Assembly: GCA_036924285.1 (NCBI GenBank)
Contig: JAYKYS010000011.1
Span: forward strand, 5,642,001 to 5,706,000
DNA length: 64,000 bases
Direction of reading: 5' to 3'
From: Asterella californica
Lineage: Eukaryota > Streptophyta > Marchantiopsida > Marchantiales > Aytoniaceae
Positions 34,688 to 46,317 of this stretch are shown here, piece after piece (the stretch's first letter is position 1; each line of letters starts with the position of its first letter). Position numbers and translations under genes: made by a program. The notes beneath the pieces are model-generated. The model worked only from the letters and a program-made list of their open reading frames with translations, did not search any database and was not told the DNA's origin.

Positions 34688-35119
34688 ATGCAACGAACTA
34701 CAATTTCCCAAATCGAACCTACATCTGCAAGTCTGTGTCCATTAAGTTGGATTCCCGAAAATGAGTTTTTCAAGCCTAAAAAACGCGTAATGTCTCTGTT
34801 GCCAGACGGACTATTGGAAGCCGTCAACTTGAGATGGAGGGCTATGTCTTCTCTGAGAGAGAGTCTCCCTTTTAGAGCTTACAGCAAGTCCAGTCTCAGA
34901 ACATTTCACTCCTGTTTGTTCCATCCGATGGCTTCACTGCCGCAGATAGAGATCCAAGCAAAGGGGTGTCTGTCAACCGACCCCTCACGAGACAAAGCCG
35001 ACAGACTTTGTCATATGCGAGTCTCCCGTTCTAAAGAGGAGACCAGAAGGGAGTCGGGGAATCGGGATAGGACATCAATCAAATGCGACAAAAAGGTTAG
35101 GCACTCGAGGGTTTACTAG
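34688..35119 (+). CDS. unrecognised open frame, 143 codons
   Basis: Begins MQRTTISQIEPTSASLC and ends in a Lys/Arg-rich segment (VSRSKEETRRESGNRD). No domain is recognised, and a mixed charged tail can arise by chance in purine-rich DNA. The local texture is purine-rich and more GC-rich than the flanks. No splice or promoter evidence. Confidence 0.15.
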   Translation: MQRTTISQIEPTSASLCPLSWIPENEFFKPKKRVMSLLPDGLLEAVNLRWRAMSSLRESLPFRAYSKSSLRTFHSCLFHPMASLPQIEIQAKGCLSTDPSRDKADRLCHMRVSRSKEETRRESGNRDRTSIKCDKKVRHSRVY

Positions 35120-36633
35120 GGCTTTCTTGATCTAGAGCGCAAGAGTTCTGTGACAGTCCTATAGAGCCAGAGGAACGGCGCCGGCACCTGATGGGGATGA
35201 TGAAGTGAGGGAGCTCTATGAGCGAAAGGGATCAGAATAACATCCTGTCCATACTGAGGAGCGGTACTCATATATATATATACAAGTCACTGGTGCTACA
35301 GGAAGAAGTGCCGAACGAGGGAAGTAGAGTAAGGTGAGAGGGGAGACAGTCTGGCTTCTGTAGTGTCTGAGTAGACTCAGGCGTGAAGAATACCTAGATT
35401 TAAACCAGAGTGAGACTGCAAGCTAAAGTTAAGTGACCTCGTCCTAAAGGTAAGGTAAAGACTTGTTATTACATTTCCAACAAGGGGATGAACTAGAAGT
35501 TAAACAATGCGCATAATTCACTAGCTCCAGTTCCACTCCGATCTTCCCAATATGAAGACCCAGTATCGTCGAAAGCAGTACGTGAGACATGAGAGAGTCA
35601 GATGGACACAAGGCTACAACAGAACGAACTGTCCTGTCCGCTAAATCCTTAATTACGTCCTGTGTTTACGCTTCCTATGCAGATAAATTACAATTATGGA
35701 AGAATGGTTACGATCATCAACTGAACGTGTCCTGTACCAGCAGGCCCTTGGAATTCTCTTGATGGCTGTATGTCGTACATGTAATGTGCTCAGTCGGGAA
35801 GGAACTACCAACCTTCTTACGTCAGTTTCATAACGTTCTGGCCCATCTCAAGTGCGAGTAAGCAAGGACAAACAGGAAAAGAATCAGTGGTTTTATCACA
35901 AGCAGTGCTTTCCAGAATGGAAGACACAGATTAACGTGCACTTTATGAAACTGCCATGTCTACGACAATACGATCATGAAACCCCAACTTTGCCAGGTTT
36001 GACAGGTTCATCATTCAAATGCCGAGTCGTGTGAGTTCGCTGGAGTGTAGAAAAAAATCTAGAAAAAGCACCGAAATTTGCACTCTAACTATATATATAT
36101 ATAACTGTGTTCGTGATATGAAGAAAGGCTCCCAGGAAGAAGTAAAGGTGACGAGAAGAATAAAGCCGACTAGCGCTATCACACCATATTGGATGTACCG
36201 TACCATCCGCACCCTTAAAAGGATATTTCCACCATTACAGGGATCATTCTCAGTCTCTCTTCTAGCCTGATGCCAGTACTGTCAATTAATTTGGGGACTC
36301 CAAGAATCACCCAGACGAAACAGAGCGTCCGAATTCATGTTCTCTTCTCACAAACCAGCCGGCTAAACTTTCTCTGGATATTTGTATTCCCTGCATCATA
36401 TATTCTGCAAACCAGTGAACTTGGACATGTACATAAAAGTAATTTTGTTGTGGACGAAGTATAATGGTCTGGGGGAAGAAAAAATTTCGGGCCACCGACC
36501 GATCGGTCGCTCGCTCGCTCTGCAGCCACAGCTTTTACTGTGCCATTAAGAGTTGAAGGTGGGAATGCGCCAAAAGCGCGTTTGATTCTGACGTTATTGT
36601 AGAACTCTGGCCAAAGAAGAGAAGAAAACCCGA

Positions 36634-36649
36634 GTCCAGACGTCTGGAC
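36634..36649. repeat. perfect 16-bp palindrome
   Basis: GTCCAGACGTCTGGAC, followed by a second GACGTC-type half (AAGACGTCTCA) ten bases on. Possibly a protein-binding site; no evidence for one. Confidence 0.8.
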
Positions 36650-36684
36650 GTAAGACGTCTCATGACTCAAGTAACTGAGAAGAT

Positions 36685-37188
36685 TTGATGCTGACCAGTC
36701 TGAGCCGACAGAGAGGAAACGTGCATGTTTTGGTCCATCCGGCCTGGCAACTCCTCTTTATTCCATGTCTCCCTTCAATCTGCGCCATATTTTACCCTGT
36801 AATGATTCAGCAGAACCTAGCACAAACCAATTGTAATTGCACGTTTGGTGGGGTGGACTCGAAGTCCTGTCCCCATGTCCAGAAGCTCGCATGCAAGCCT
36901 TGCGTAAGGTATACTCCTCATACACTGATTGTCAAATTGAACTCATCGACCCGGCGTCTGTGTGCTTCCACCATCTGCAGTCTGCTTTTGACGTCGCCTT
37001 CAGTTCCCCCTCGCCTGTTCTCCTGGGCAGGCATGGGAGTTCTTCGTCCTGGCAGCTGGAGTTGGAGCTCAGTTGTTCATCAGCTGAAATTGCACGATAT
37101 GAGCAGCTGTTGTAAAATTGTGTCATCCTGTCATACTGAAATGCTCCTCTTCCGGGAAGGTTCCACAGCCATGTCCATATATTCTTGA
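36685..37188 (+). CDS. unrecognised open frame, 167 codons
   Basis: One frame is open for 167 codons and a second plus frame for 92 codons (36837-37115, containing RKVYSSYTDCQIELIDPASV) in the same GC-richer patch. The shorter frame reads more like protein, but I recognise neither. It may be an exon or a decayed gene. Confidence 0.2.
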   Translation: MMLTSLSRQRGNVHVLVHPAWQLLFIPCLPSICAIFYPVMIQQNLAQTNCNCTFGGVDSKSCPHVQKLACKPCVRYTPHTLIVKLNSSTRRLCASTICSLLLTSPSVPPRLFSWAGMGVLRPGSWSWSSVVHQLKLHDMSSCCKIVSSCHTEMLLFREGSTAMSIYS

Positions 37189-37377
37189 GCGTTGCTATGG
37201 ATATTCAGGAACTGAAACTAATCATATACCGTAGAAACAGTTCAATCCGCGCAGGAGGGTGCGTGGTTATTTCTGAATAAGGTTCTCTGGCACGACTTGC
37301 ATATTGGCGAACTGTCAGCGCGAGGCACTGACGTCGATCGAGGAAATCAAGTATCCAATACCCTCCGTAATATTTAG

Positions 37378-38110
37378 CAGTTTAGGTCTGAAGGGGGTTA
37401 GAAACCTTCAGAAGTAAATAACTATTTGTCCAAAGTTAAGATACGTGAATACTAGGTACCACTCGAAAGGTCTTTTCAGGAGCTTTCCTGTGACAACAAA
37501 AACATGGGATTTGAAGCAGCGAGAAGAATTTCACGACAGGTTAAAAGTTCCGGCTGATATTGGAGTTTTTCGGAAATACTTTGCGAGAGTGAGGAGTTAG
37601 GAGAGATCAAGGGCTAAAGTGTGCGAGCCCTCGCACAGTTTAGGTCTTAACGGGTCAGAAACCTTCTGAAGAGCATAACTATTTGTACAAATCTCAGATA
37701 CGTGCATGCTAGATACCATTAGAAAATTCTTTCCAAAAGCTTTTTGTGATCACAAAAAAACCAGATTTGAAGCAACGTGGAAGATTAAATAGCCAGTTGA
37801 AGTTTTCGATGGATTTTGAGATTTTATCACCAAACTGCAAGAGCCTCTCTCAGTTTTTTGTACTTTTGGGGTAGGGTTAGGAAGTTAGGAGTCTAGAACT
37901 GTGGGAGTGTTTTCAGTCTTGACTCGCGCTGAAACTTTAAAAGATCATAACTATTTCTGTGGAAGTCAGTTAGATGAAAGAGTGGCAATGTTGCAAAGAG
38001 CTTGAGGAAAGCTTTCCTAAAAGACCAAAAACAACCGATTTGGAGTAATGCCTCACGTATTCTCGGATACACCTTTCGTGTCCTACAATATGACAATGCA
38101 TTGGCTCGAG
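37378..38110 (+). repeat. degenerate tandem repeats, about 255-260 bp, LTR-like
   Basis: Three related units begin near 37378 (CAGTTTAGGTCTGAAG), 37638 (CAGTTTAGGTCTTAAC) and about 37890; each has ATAACTATTT followed by a GATTTGAAGCA-type stretch. They lie upstream of a gypsy gag relic on the same strand, and the U3 of element B has a similar build. I infer U3 repeats of another LTR. Confidence 0.55.
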
Positions 38111-38706
38111 ATGTCTGCCTACTACTTCGTGAGTTTCAAAAGAATGAGATACTGCAAATTTTCCAAGTCCACGTTCTAATACATGGATGGATCTACACCT
38201 TAACTCATTATTACTCTCGAATCACCAACCTAAATCCTCTCTTTACTCACACGGTGAAAGATTTGGGTAAAATACTTCGAGGTGCCATTACTTTGTGTAG
38301 GGAGATAAGTTGACGTTAATCTGCGTACTGTCAAAATCAGATTTTCACGAGGATTGTGTCTAGCATTTCAGGTTTAGTTTTTGGTAAATAGGTTGAAGGA
38401 TTTTGGAATTTGAAGACCGTGGACTTAGAAATGACGTAACTTCTTCAACTGGAGTCAGTAGAAGACATATTGGGTATCATCAGATTCAGTGTTTCGAGGG
38501 TTACGTATTTGTAGCATTAAATCTGGATTAGAAGTTTGTGTTCGTAAGTTGCCATTCGTGTTTCTTGACACTACGAGCTTTCAGCAACATGATATCTTGC
38601 GTATTCTCAGATACACCTTTCGTGCCTTACGATATGACAGGTGGTGAACTGGACGTGACATTTTCAGGATGAAAATTAGCTAAGACTTAGAAGCGAAAAC
38701 GCAACC

Positions 38707-39063
38707 ATGAGTGGAGACGAGAAGAGTGATGGAGCTAGCGGCTCAAGAGGAGTGCTAGAGCTGTAACTAGATCCTGCTACTGCTCAAATGTTTCAGGTAT
38801 TTTCATTGTTCATGAAGCATCAACATGCAAACAAACAAAAAGAGTCATTGATGACGATAACATTTCAAGCTGCTGTCTGTCGGCAAGGTCAACCAATTTG
38901 ACGGGAGAAATGTTTCCAACTTGAGGCATTATGTCAATATGGAGTTGAATCGGATGCTAGAAGATGATCAAATGATCAAAATGTTCATAGTGCCCGAGAT
39001 TCGTGAACACATGAAGGCATTAAAGATGCACATTGACAATGACTGAGAAACATTTTCACGTGC
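38707..39063 (+). pseudogene. gypsy gag relic C
   Basis: The frame begins MSGDEKSDGASGSRG, matching the gag start of elements A and B. After a stop (TAA at about 38765) it continues LDPATAQMFQVFSLFMKHQ. Frameshifted remains of the core follow (VNQFDGRNVSNLRHYVN, PEIREHMKALKM). Similarity fades near 39063. It is a more distant and more decayed member of the same retrotransposon lineage. Confidence 0.75.
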
Positions 39064-40296
39064 ACTTAAACCCACTTTGTGCTCGTATGTTACCTTACGT
39101 GACACGCCGGGCTCTTCTACTTCCTTCTTGAGGAAATTCAGATTCTATCGAGTCATCAGATCACGCATGCCGTGCGTGATGAACATTTGCACTCTAGTTT
39201 TGATAGGTCTAAACTTTATGGGAGAGCACCACGTGGCTAGTGTACAGACATCGAGTCTTATCCAACTTAGCACTTCCTAATTGAGGACCTGGTAGTTTTT
39301 GCCCTCCTACCGCAATTGTTCTACTTCTCTTACGAGGTAAGAACCCTTTCTATCGTCTGCCTAGGTATATCCTTGTGAACAAGTAGAGGTAAGTATACGA
39401 ACGCCCCTCATTACGTTCTTTGCTTCTGATTTACATGTTCTAAGTGAACAAAAGATTTTCTAATCACAAGATTTATAACCAAGATCCGGAGGAAGAATTT
39501 GCTTCACCACTCCCTGTGGACTTTATATCAATTCACTTATTCTGAAGTTCTAGTTTAGTCCACTAATCATGAGTATCCATCCTAATGTAGGTGATGTAAA
39601 CCTTAACTTAACATGTTTGAAAAAGAAACTGTTTCGGAGTAGATTTTAGTACAATGTGGGCCACTACAAATCCGTCATTTCACAAACTATCTTATCATAT
39701 GCGTTGCATGCGCAAGGTTGAACACGATGACACCTTGCGTGCATGCATTGGACCTCCAATCTCCCAAAACGTCCACCGACAAATCGTAAGTACAGGCTGA
39801 TCCTTTAAACACCCTTACATCAGTTCACAATACGTGAAGTTTCTCTAGATTATGACTAAGCAAGCACCTTTTATCTTTAGCGTCAAGAACTGTAAAAATA
39901 ACCAATCAACGTCGACAAGCTAAGGCTTAGCTTCATTTTCCCATCTTTGGAATATCATAACTTCGTCATTAATCATTCAAATAAACCAAATGAAATGCCC
40001 ATAGGAAGCTAACAACTAGCTCTACCGCAGGATGTAGTGAATATAGAGATTCAGAAGTTGTATAAAGTCTATTTTTAGCTCTATGAATATTTTTGTAACA
40101 TTAATACATAACATCAAAATTTAATTTTCATATAGGAGCTAGTCCAAGACACATCAACGTTGTCGTAGCGAGAGCTTTTCCTTTGAGCAAGGGCGTACCT
40201 TCTGGCTGTGGTTAGCGATCGATGCACAGCAGAACGACTAGTATCCCGTAGATTTCTCTCTGACTTCTTCGATAACTAAGCACTTTCTTTCTCTCA

Positions 40297-40850
40297 TTAA
40301 AGGGTCAAGATAACTACACGAAAACGTTGGATGATCATGGGCACGACAAACGGGATATGCGATGACATGATCTCTCGATAGTATTCCTCTCCGAAGTTTC
40401 TCACTACTAGGGCTTCGTACATAGCTTTGGGTCGACAGATGTATCTTATCTCGCACTCGGTGTTAAAGTTTACTGGAGGGAGCTGATTTAGATCCATCCT
40501 TCGTTAGATGAGGATAAAGACGGTGAGATCCCATTCTTGGCCGTAAGTGACAACAGGTAAGATCACAGGGACAAGCGAGAGCATGACCTGCGCGGTAAAG
40601 TTATGCCCGAAGGATCCTATCAGAAACTGTTGAAAATGGACTCGTTCCATGTACATCAGTTTAATTTGGAAAGGGTTTCGAAAAGAAATCTGGGCGGTAA
40701 GTAGAGTCCTTCGTCCATCTCTCACAACATGTGCACTCCAACTACAAAGGTATCTCGATCCATAAAACTCTGATACAATCTCATAGGATCACCACGATCT
40801 CTCCACGAAAAATCTCTTGAATTTCACAAGGTCGAATGCCCCCCCACACA
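40297..40850 (-). pseudogene. decayed coding stretch of unknown family
   Basis: One minus-strand frame runs for about 180 codons with only two internal stops (near 40785 and at 40504-40506). Segments are CGGAFDLVKFKRFFVERSW, VVRDGRRTLLTAQISF, SFGHNFTAQVMLSLVPV, CRPKAMYEALVVRNFGEEY and SSHIPFVVPMIIQRF. The translation looks protein-like, so I read it as a once-coding gene or transposon protein. I do not recognise the family. LTR-like DNA lies upstream on the same strand (41.4-42.0 kb), which would fit a retroelement protein. Confidence 0.4.
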
Positions 40851-41399
40851 GATCACTCTCCTTTTCTTAAAAGCCTCGAACACAAAACAAGGATAGGTGC
40901 AAGCTCCCTAACCGAGCAACCCAAGCCACACGGGCTGATGAGGTGGCACACATGCACATCGCATGTTTGGTGCCGTCATACTCATCCACGTGTAGGTCAT
41001 CTGGGTGAAAAGTTCAAATGCATGCACCGTAACGTGTCCCAATACAAGAGACTAGGCTAGACATGTAGTCGACTTTACAGGTCAAGGATCGCACTTTGCC
41101 ACGTTGAGTGCGAACTTGACAACCACATGATGTGGTTACAACATAGGTCGCTAAAGTCTTATCTATACCTAGAATCTTCCCAAAGCAATACAAACGTCAC
41201 ACTGGATACTTTTCTGCCAGCTGTCGTTAACAAGACTCGGGACCTGGACTAGATACCGTTGCCGATACAACTCGACAGAAAAACAGCGAACTTTCACACA
41301 TGATAGGTACAGATCTACAGCTCAGTCTCCTCTCAAACTTGCCACGTAGGTAGGATACTAGAATCCCTACTTACAGGTCAAATTTCAGGAAGATCTGCC

Positions 41400-42020
41400 G
41401 GCTAGATCTTCTCTCACAATTAACACAAACTCTCAGAAACTAACACGCACTTCCAATCTCAGATTCAGGACAGAAGCTTCTTCGCCTAAATGAACCGTCC
41501 ACTTCCACTTAAACTTCTTGTGCTATCAATTCAGAAGGTAAACTCACTACTCAGGAAATTTGAGCCGATTTGACCGTTCGAATCATCCTCCATAAATCTG
41601 CAAACTTGCTGCTCCAGATTGAAAGCTTTCTGCACCCTGTCGTCTTCAAATCGCCATTGCGCTCAATCCGCATAACATCCGGTGGTGAAATTTGGAGTCA
41701 GAGCTTCAGCAACTGACAGACTACAAGCTCATGAAATCTGGTCTCAATCTGACGGCTCAATCACTCAAACCCCTTAATATTACAATTGGAAGAGAAAGCT
41801 ATGTACTCTCATCACTCTATGAACTTCAAAATGCCAAAACGTATGCCTTGGACCTCCAAATCAGTGAAATTTGGGCTCAGGTTGCTCCTCCCGTCGAGAG
41901 CTCTCCGCCCATGCCCTCTGATCTCCAAAATCCCTTGTCAAAGTGCCCCGATCCTCCCAGAGCACACACTTAGGTAGATGACAAGTTATCTTCACTTTTT
42001 GGTGGACCAATGGGAAGTCA
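41400..42020 (-). repeat. LTR-like sequence, minus orientation
   Basis: The minus strand contains CCCATTGGTCCA and GAAAGCTTTCAATCTGGAGC. Close partners (CCCATTGGTCCA, AAAAGCTCTCAATCTAGAGC) lie in the same order on the plus strand at 45.19 and 45.57 kb. I infer related LTR or U3 sequences in opposite orientation. The open frame at 41692-41973 lies within it and is probably not a gene. Confidence 0.4.
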
Positions 42021-43263
42021 AAGGACTCAACCTTGTCCTTTTCTGCCCCATGGAGATCCCCAGCAGATAATAGAGCATTCTAAGCTCATAAGAGCAAAGT
42101 TTTAGATCCCATTACACCACTACTTCTACAACTGTGCGCAAAACGCACTTATACGCGTAATTTACATACTAACTGGTCCCACAACAGGACAACGTGTAGG
42201 AGAATTTTGAAGGGCTCAAAGAGATACTAGGAGTTCATGTTGCATCTGAACTGGAAGTTAAGTCATCATCACTTGTGATAATTGAGATACCACGTGAGAG
42301 GAAGTCGAGTGTTTAGGTGGGGGTACCTATCCAGCTTGTTCGGAAGAAGATGTTGACATATGAATCGTTTCTTGACTTGTTTAGTAAAGAGATAACGAGT
42401 AGACAAAGGTTAGCTTAAGAAGGACCTTAGAGAAAACAATTATAAAGTACTTTGTGCAAGGTACCTCATTGAAGAGTATATATGCAATCGACACGATAGA
42501 TTAATTGGTTCTTCATATACCTGCATTTGATATTCATGGGAGATTGAGGAGATCGTGAGAGCAAGTGAAGGAGAGAAGGCTCACAAACCTTATGTAGCTC
42601 TCGGTCGAGTATCTCATACTAGAACTGGACTACATGTGTTTCCGTCACCCCTTGGATAACGCTGATCAACCGCCTCATGCGAGTAAACGTCTCGCGTAAG
42701 CTCTCTCTAGTCTTTCGCTAGAACTCTTGCAGACTCCTCAACTTGTCGATCCGCACGCTGTCGTGTTACACGTGGATCTGTACAGTGAAGACTAGTAACA
42801 TAAGGATTTTCCTTTCATTGTGTATGTAGTTGTGAAGGAAGCTGCCCTATAGCTTATCAAGCTGGGCAGGAGCTAAGCTGGGGCTATGCTTGACAAGTTG
42901 CCCCCTAGCTTGGGATGAAATATCATCCTGAAGGAGGCAAAAAGTTCTAGAATGTAGAGCTCGTCGAGAAGAGCGACTTCATACTTTCAGTTTCAAGAAA
43001 AAACGTTATAGACGATAGTTAGTACAAGTCTTAAGCTGTAAAAAGTGCGAAAGAGAGAAATCTGTCCATTCTAGCGCGTGATACGAATCCATGATCTGAC
43101 AGCATGAGTGCGTAAGTGTTCGTGAGTACTATAGTTTTGACTCTTCATTCACTAGAAACGGAGTTGTACAGAGAAGTTAGTGTAGGAAAAGCTAGTAAAG
43201 AGTGTACAGAAAATTTTCCTTAAAGATATGTACAAACTTTATTTAGCTTTTTAACGGAAGCTG

Positions 43264-43330
43264 AGGCCATCCTAGTGATAGAGCGCCTTCCTAGGAGGAA
43301 AGTGGTCTCAAGATCAATTCCCCCTGGCTT
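43264..43330 (+). tRNA. tRNA-Arg(CCU)-like relic or SINE head
   Basis: AGTGATAGAGCG and TTCCTAGGAGGAAAGT resemble the D-arm and anticodon arm of a plant tRNA-Arg(CCU), and GATCAATTCCC stands where the T-loop box GGTTCGANNCC is expected. The anticodon stem is damaged. It could be a pseudogene or the Pol III promoter head of a SINE; no clear tail was seen. Confidence 0.3.
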
Positions 43331-43639
43331 GTGTTTCCTATTCCGGCATGTTGACCTCCTGGAAAGGAGTCTATGTTGGATATGCAGCAACGTCTTGCAT
43401 ACCTAGGAGCGAGAGACCAATATCTCACTTAATCGTGGACTTCCTGGCCTAAGCCTCTGCATGCCACTTTGAATATACCATGGGAGATACCTGATGCGCA
43501 TATGAGGGGGCTGTAAGCCTTGTGAGGCAGTCCCATAAGTGTTGGGGCTTCGGCCTACATTGGATGGCTTGTGGTATATTCAAGATGACATCAAGATGAC
43601 ATCAAGAGTCGAGAAACTTTCTTTTTAATTTAAGTAGGG

Positions 43640-44062
43640 GTCCATCTTAGCTAGAGGACTGCTTTGATAAGTAGTTGTACATATAAGGACAGCAGGGGCC
43701 TAGCTTAGCTAAGGAGCAGTTTAGCTAGGGGCTTATCTTTTAGGTAAATCAACTTGCGGCGGTTTTTTTCGACGGGGACTTTTACAGAGAATTGATAGAG
43801 GAGAGAGGAGACGCGCGTAGGAGAGAGATGAGAGATTTTTGACAATTGAAGACTTTGATGGAGGAATTGACACTGAAATAAATATTATTGAGTTTTGAAA
43901 GACCTGTGTATATATTTGAGTGTTTGATTTGTATTTGATGGACGTAAGAGATAGAATTTTGAGTTCTCATCACATGCAGCAATTTGTTCTCTTTTTGATC
44001 GTTCTCCTGATCGATCACAGTCAGGAGGTTCGTCTTCCTCAAGAAAGACTCTCGCCATGACA
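43640..44062 (+). repeat. LTR 3' part of gypsy relic D
   Basis: Ends with CTCTCGCCATGACA at 44062, two bases before a primer-binding-like site. A related ending (ATCACAGCCAGAAGGTTC to CTCACCATGAC) is found at 46.11-46.15 kb, so this is a repeated terminal sequence. The left boundary is uncertain. Confidence 0.5.
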
Positions 44063-44064
44063 TC

Positions 44065-44083
44065 TGGTGCTTCCATTGAGAGT
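44065..44083 (+). other. putative primer-binding site of relic D
   Basis: TGGTGCTTCCATTGAGAG starts with TGG two bases after the LTR CA end. The tRNA is not assigned. Confidence 0.4.
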
Positions 44084-44128
44084 TATTGGGGTGATTGATT
44101 TGGAGAATTGATTGGATTGAGTGAGAAA

Positions 44129-44560
44129 ATGGATCAAAGTGTTGCCGTACAAGGTGTGGTTGTTGCTCAAGGTGCTCTGTTCAAGGAACTCCTGGTCAAG
44201 ATGGAATTGGCTCTCAAGGAGGACTTACGGTAGTCTCAACAACAACCGCACAGTCTGCTATAAGCACATTTCAGATTCTTCAGGCGTTGGCTGCCCTGAT
44301 TCAGCAGCAACCTACAATTGGAGGAGCTGAGCAGAAATCCACAAAGGCGTTACAAGTAATTGTTGGTCGATGTGGACGTTTGATGAAAGAGACGTTACTA
44401 GGTACCTGTGGGAGTATGTGGGTGAGATGGAGCTGGTCAAGGCACTTGAAGTGAAGATAATTCTGAGCTTTGAGTTGCCTGTTATCCCTGAACTCAGAGA
44501 GAAGGTGAGAATTTTACAGAGGAGACATCTAGGTGTGTGGTGCCCACAACTTACAGTATT
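44129..44560 (+). pseudogene. gypsy gag relic D
   Basis: Starts MDQSVAVQGVVVAQGA. After stops, the frame at 44370-44573 shows FDERDVTRYLWEYVGEMEL and LPVIPELREKVRILQ, a clear match to the gag core of elements A and B. Similarity ends near 44525-44560 without protease or polymerase. It is a truncated relic. Confidence 0.75.
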
Positions 44561-44643
44561 TACGAATTTTTGAAGTTAATAACTTGTTTGTGTAACTGAA
44601 GTAACCCTGTTGCTTAAGATTACATCTTATTTAGAAGAAAGAC

Positions 44644-44735
44644 GATCTTAAGATCTTTTTCTAAGCAGAAGATGATTTCTTCGGAAGACGATATCTTCCG
44701 GGAAGACGTCTTCTCTGTTGTGTCTTCCGGAAGAC
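44644..44735. repeat. cluster of palindromes built on GAAGAC/GTCTTC
   Basis: GATCTTAAGATC (44644-44655), a CGGAAGA/TCTTCCG stem (44682-44700), GAAGACGTCTTC (44702-44713) and GTCTTCCGGAAGAC (44722-44735) stand almost end to end. The word GGAAGA or its complement recurs through the patch. Confidence 0.8.
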
Positions 44736-45169
44736 GGAAGAGGCGTGTCTTGCAAAAGAGAGAGATCGCGACTGCATGGGCGTCAACCACGCACCACCTA
44801 GTAGAGGGGTAGGTGTACCTACCAGGTAGCCCCATGGTAGTAGGTAGGTCGAAATCTCTAAATTGATAGTATGTTATTTATCTTGTTCGAGCATTCGTAC
44901 GCTTGTGCAAGTGACTTCATACTTATCTATGATGTTCAAAGTACATAACTTAGGTTGCCATGCTGATAGAGTTTAAGCTCATGGGTTATACTTACTTCTC
45001 GCTCATGTATGCTTTCTAGCTTGTTTAAATTATCTTTCAGGGTTACGTGTCGCTTTACGTGTCTTCGTAGGTAGTTTAAAGATTACGTTGGCACTTTAGG
45101 GGCTTGACGTGGTAACCTAGGTATGAAATTAAGTTACCACGTGGATTGAGGCACTAAAGAACAGTTAAG

Positions 45170-46152
45170 TGGAGCTATGAACTCCCATTGGTCCATTTTT
45201 ATCTTTTGTAAAACTCTAAACTTAGAAGCAAGGGCCTTAAGAGGAGATCAAGCATTTGGTAATGACATTACAAAATCTGAGAGCACATGAAAATAGAACT
45301 CGTCATGCTAGTCACTAGCACTGAAATTCTTGATCAATTTGGAGCAATAAAAAAAGAGTTATGCCAAATTGAAGTTCGGATAGTGTCAGAATTGCATCAC
45401 TTTTGTTGATTTTGAGATTTTCGATATCAGTGACAGCAGAATTGAGAAAATCACTTCAAATCTTGATAGTGGCGTTCAATGTCAGCAAGGCTACGATTGT
45501 CCAGAAATTTTCATGTCATTTGAGTGAGTGAGTAATTCAAGACGGTCTGCTGAAGCAGAAGGGGTCTGAAAAGCTCTCAATCTAGAGCACAACTTCAGAG
45601 TTCAAGATTTAGAGAACTGTGTACAATCAGGAGGTCAAACTTTACAGAGATGTTCAACATGCTGTAGACTTCAAATCTTGTAAGAATCATCGAAAATTAT
45701 CGAGCCAATTCTCTGTTCTAGGTTAAATAGTTGTTTGGATATCAAAAATTATCGTAATTTCTTTGTTCAGAAGATTTCTGCCCATATCTCAATGTTCAAA
45801 TTTGATCTCAAGCTGAAACATCGTGTGTGTGTGTCCAGTAGGGCCTCTTTTACATGTAAGAGAAGTCTAGAAGTCTAAACCATCACATATTTTTTGTTCT
45901 TGAGTGTTAAAGTTCACCATCAGACCTTATTACTGCTAGTTAGTCCTGTTTTTTACTTTCTGAACATATCATAAGAGCTAATAGACCTGTGTGAGTGTTT
46001 TAAAATGCCACCTTATGACCTGAAGCCTACCCTCTTGAATAAACAACCACAGCTAGAAGCCCAACGCTTCCCTGAGTAGACATTTCACAGTCTTCACGGT
46101 CATATCACAGCCAGAAGGTTCTATTTTTTCCGAGAAAACTCTCACCATGACG
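45170..46152 (+). repeat. LTR-like sequence, plus orientation
   Basis: Shares blocks with 41.4-42.0 kb (opposite strand) at its start and with the LTR end at 43.95-44.06 kb at its end (AGACCTGTGT, ATCACAG, CTCTC-CCATGAC). It could be the 3' LTR of relic D or a further relic. The outer borders are approximate. Confidence 0.42.
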
Positions 46153-46317
46153 CGTTAAGAGAGAATGTCATACAAATCTTCGACCCACTATTTTATATCT
46201 AAATTCAGTAACAAAGATCATTGAAGTGAACGCGTACATATTGTTGATTCAACACGTTTTATTGTCACGCGGTCACTTAAATAGATAATCGCGATGTGAC
46301 ATCCATCACATCGTTCG

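Noticed and set aside
35100..35500. Group II intron or ribosomal RNA fragment
   Set aside because: The purine-rich texture suggested it, but no domain V-like stem or rRNA signature was found.
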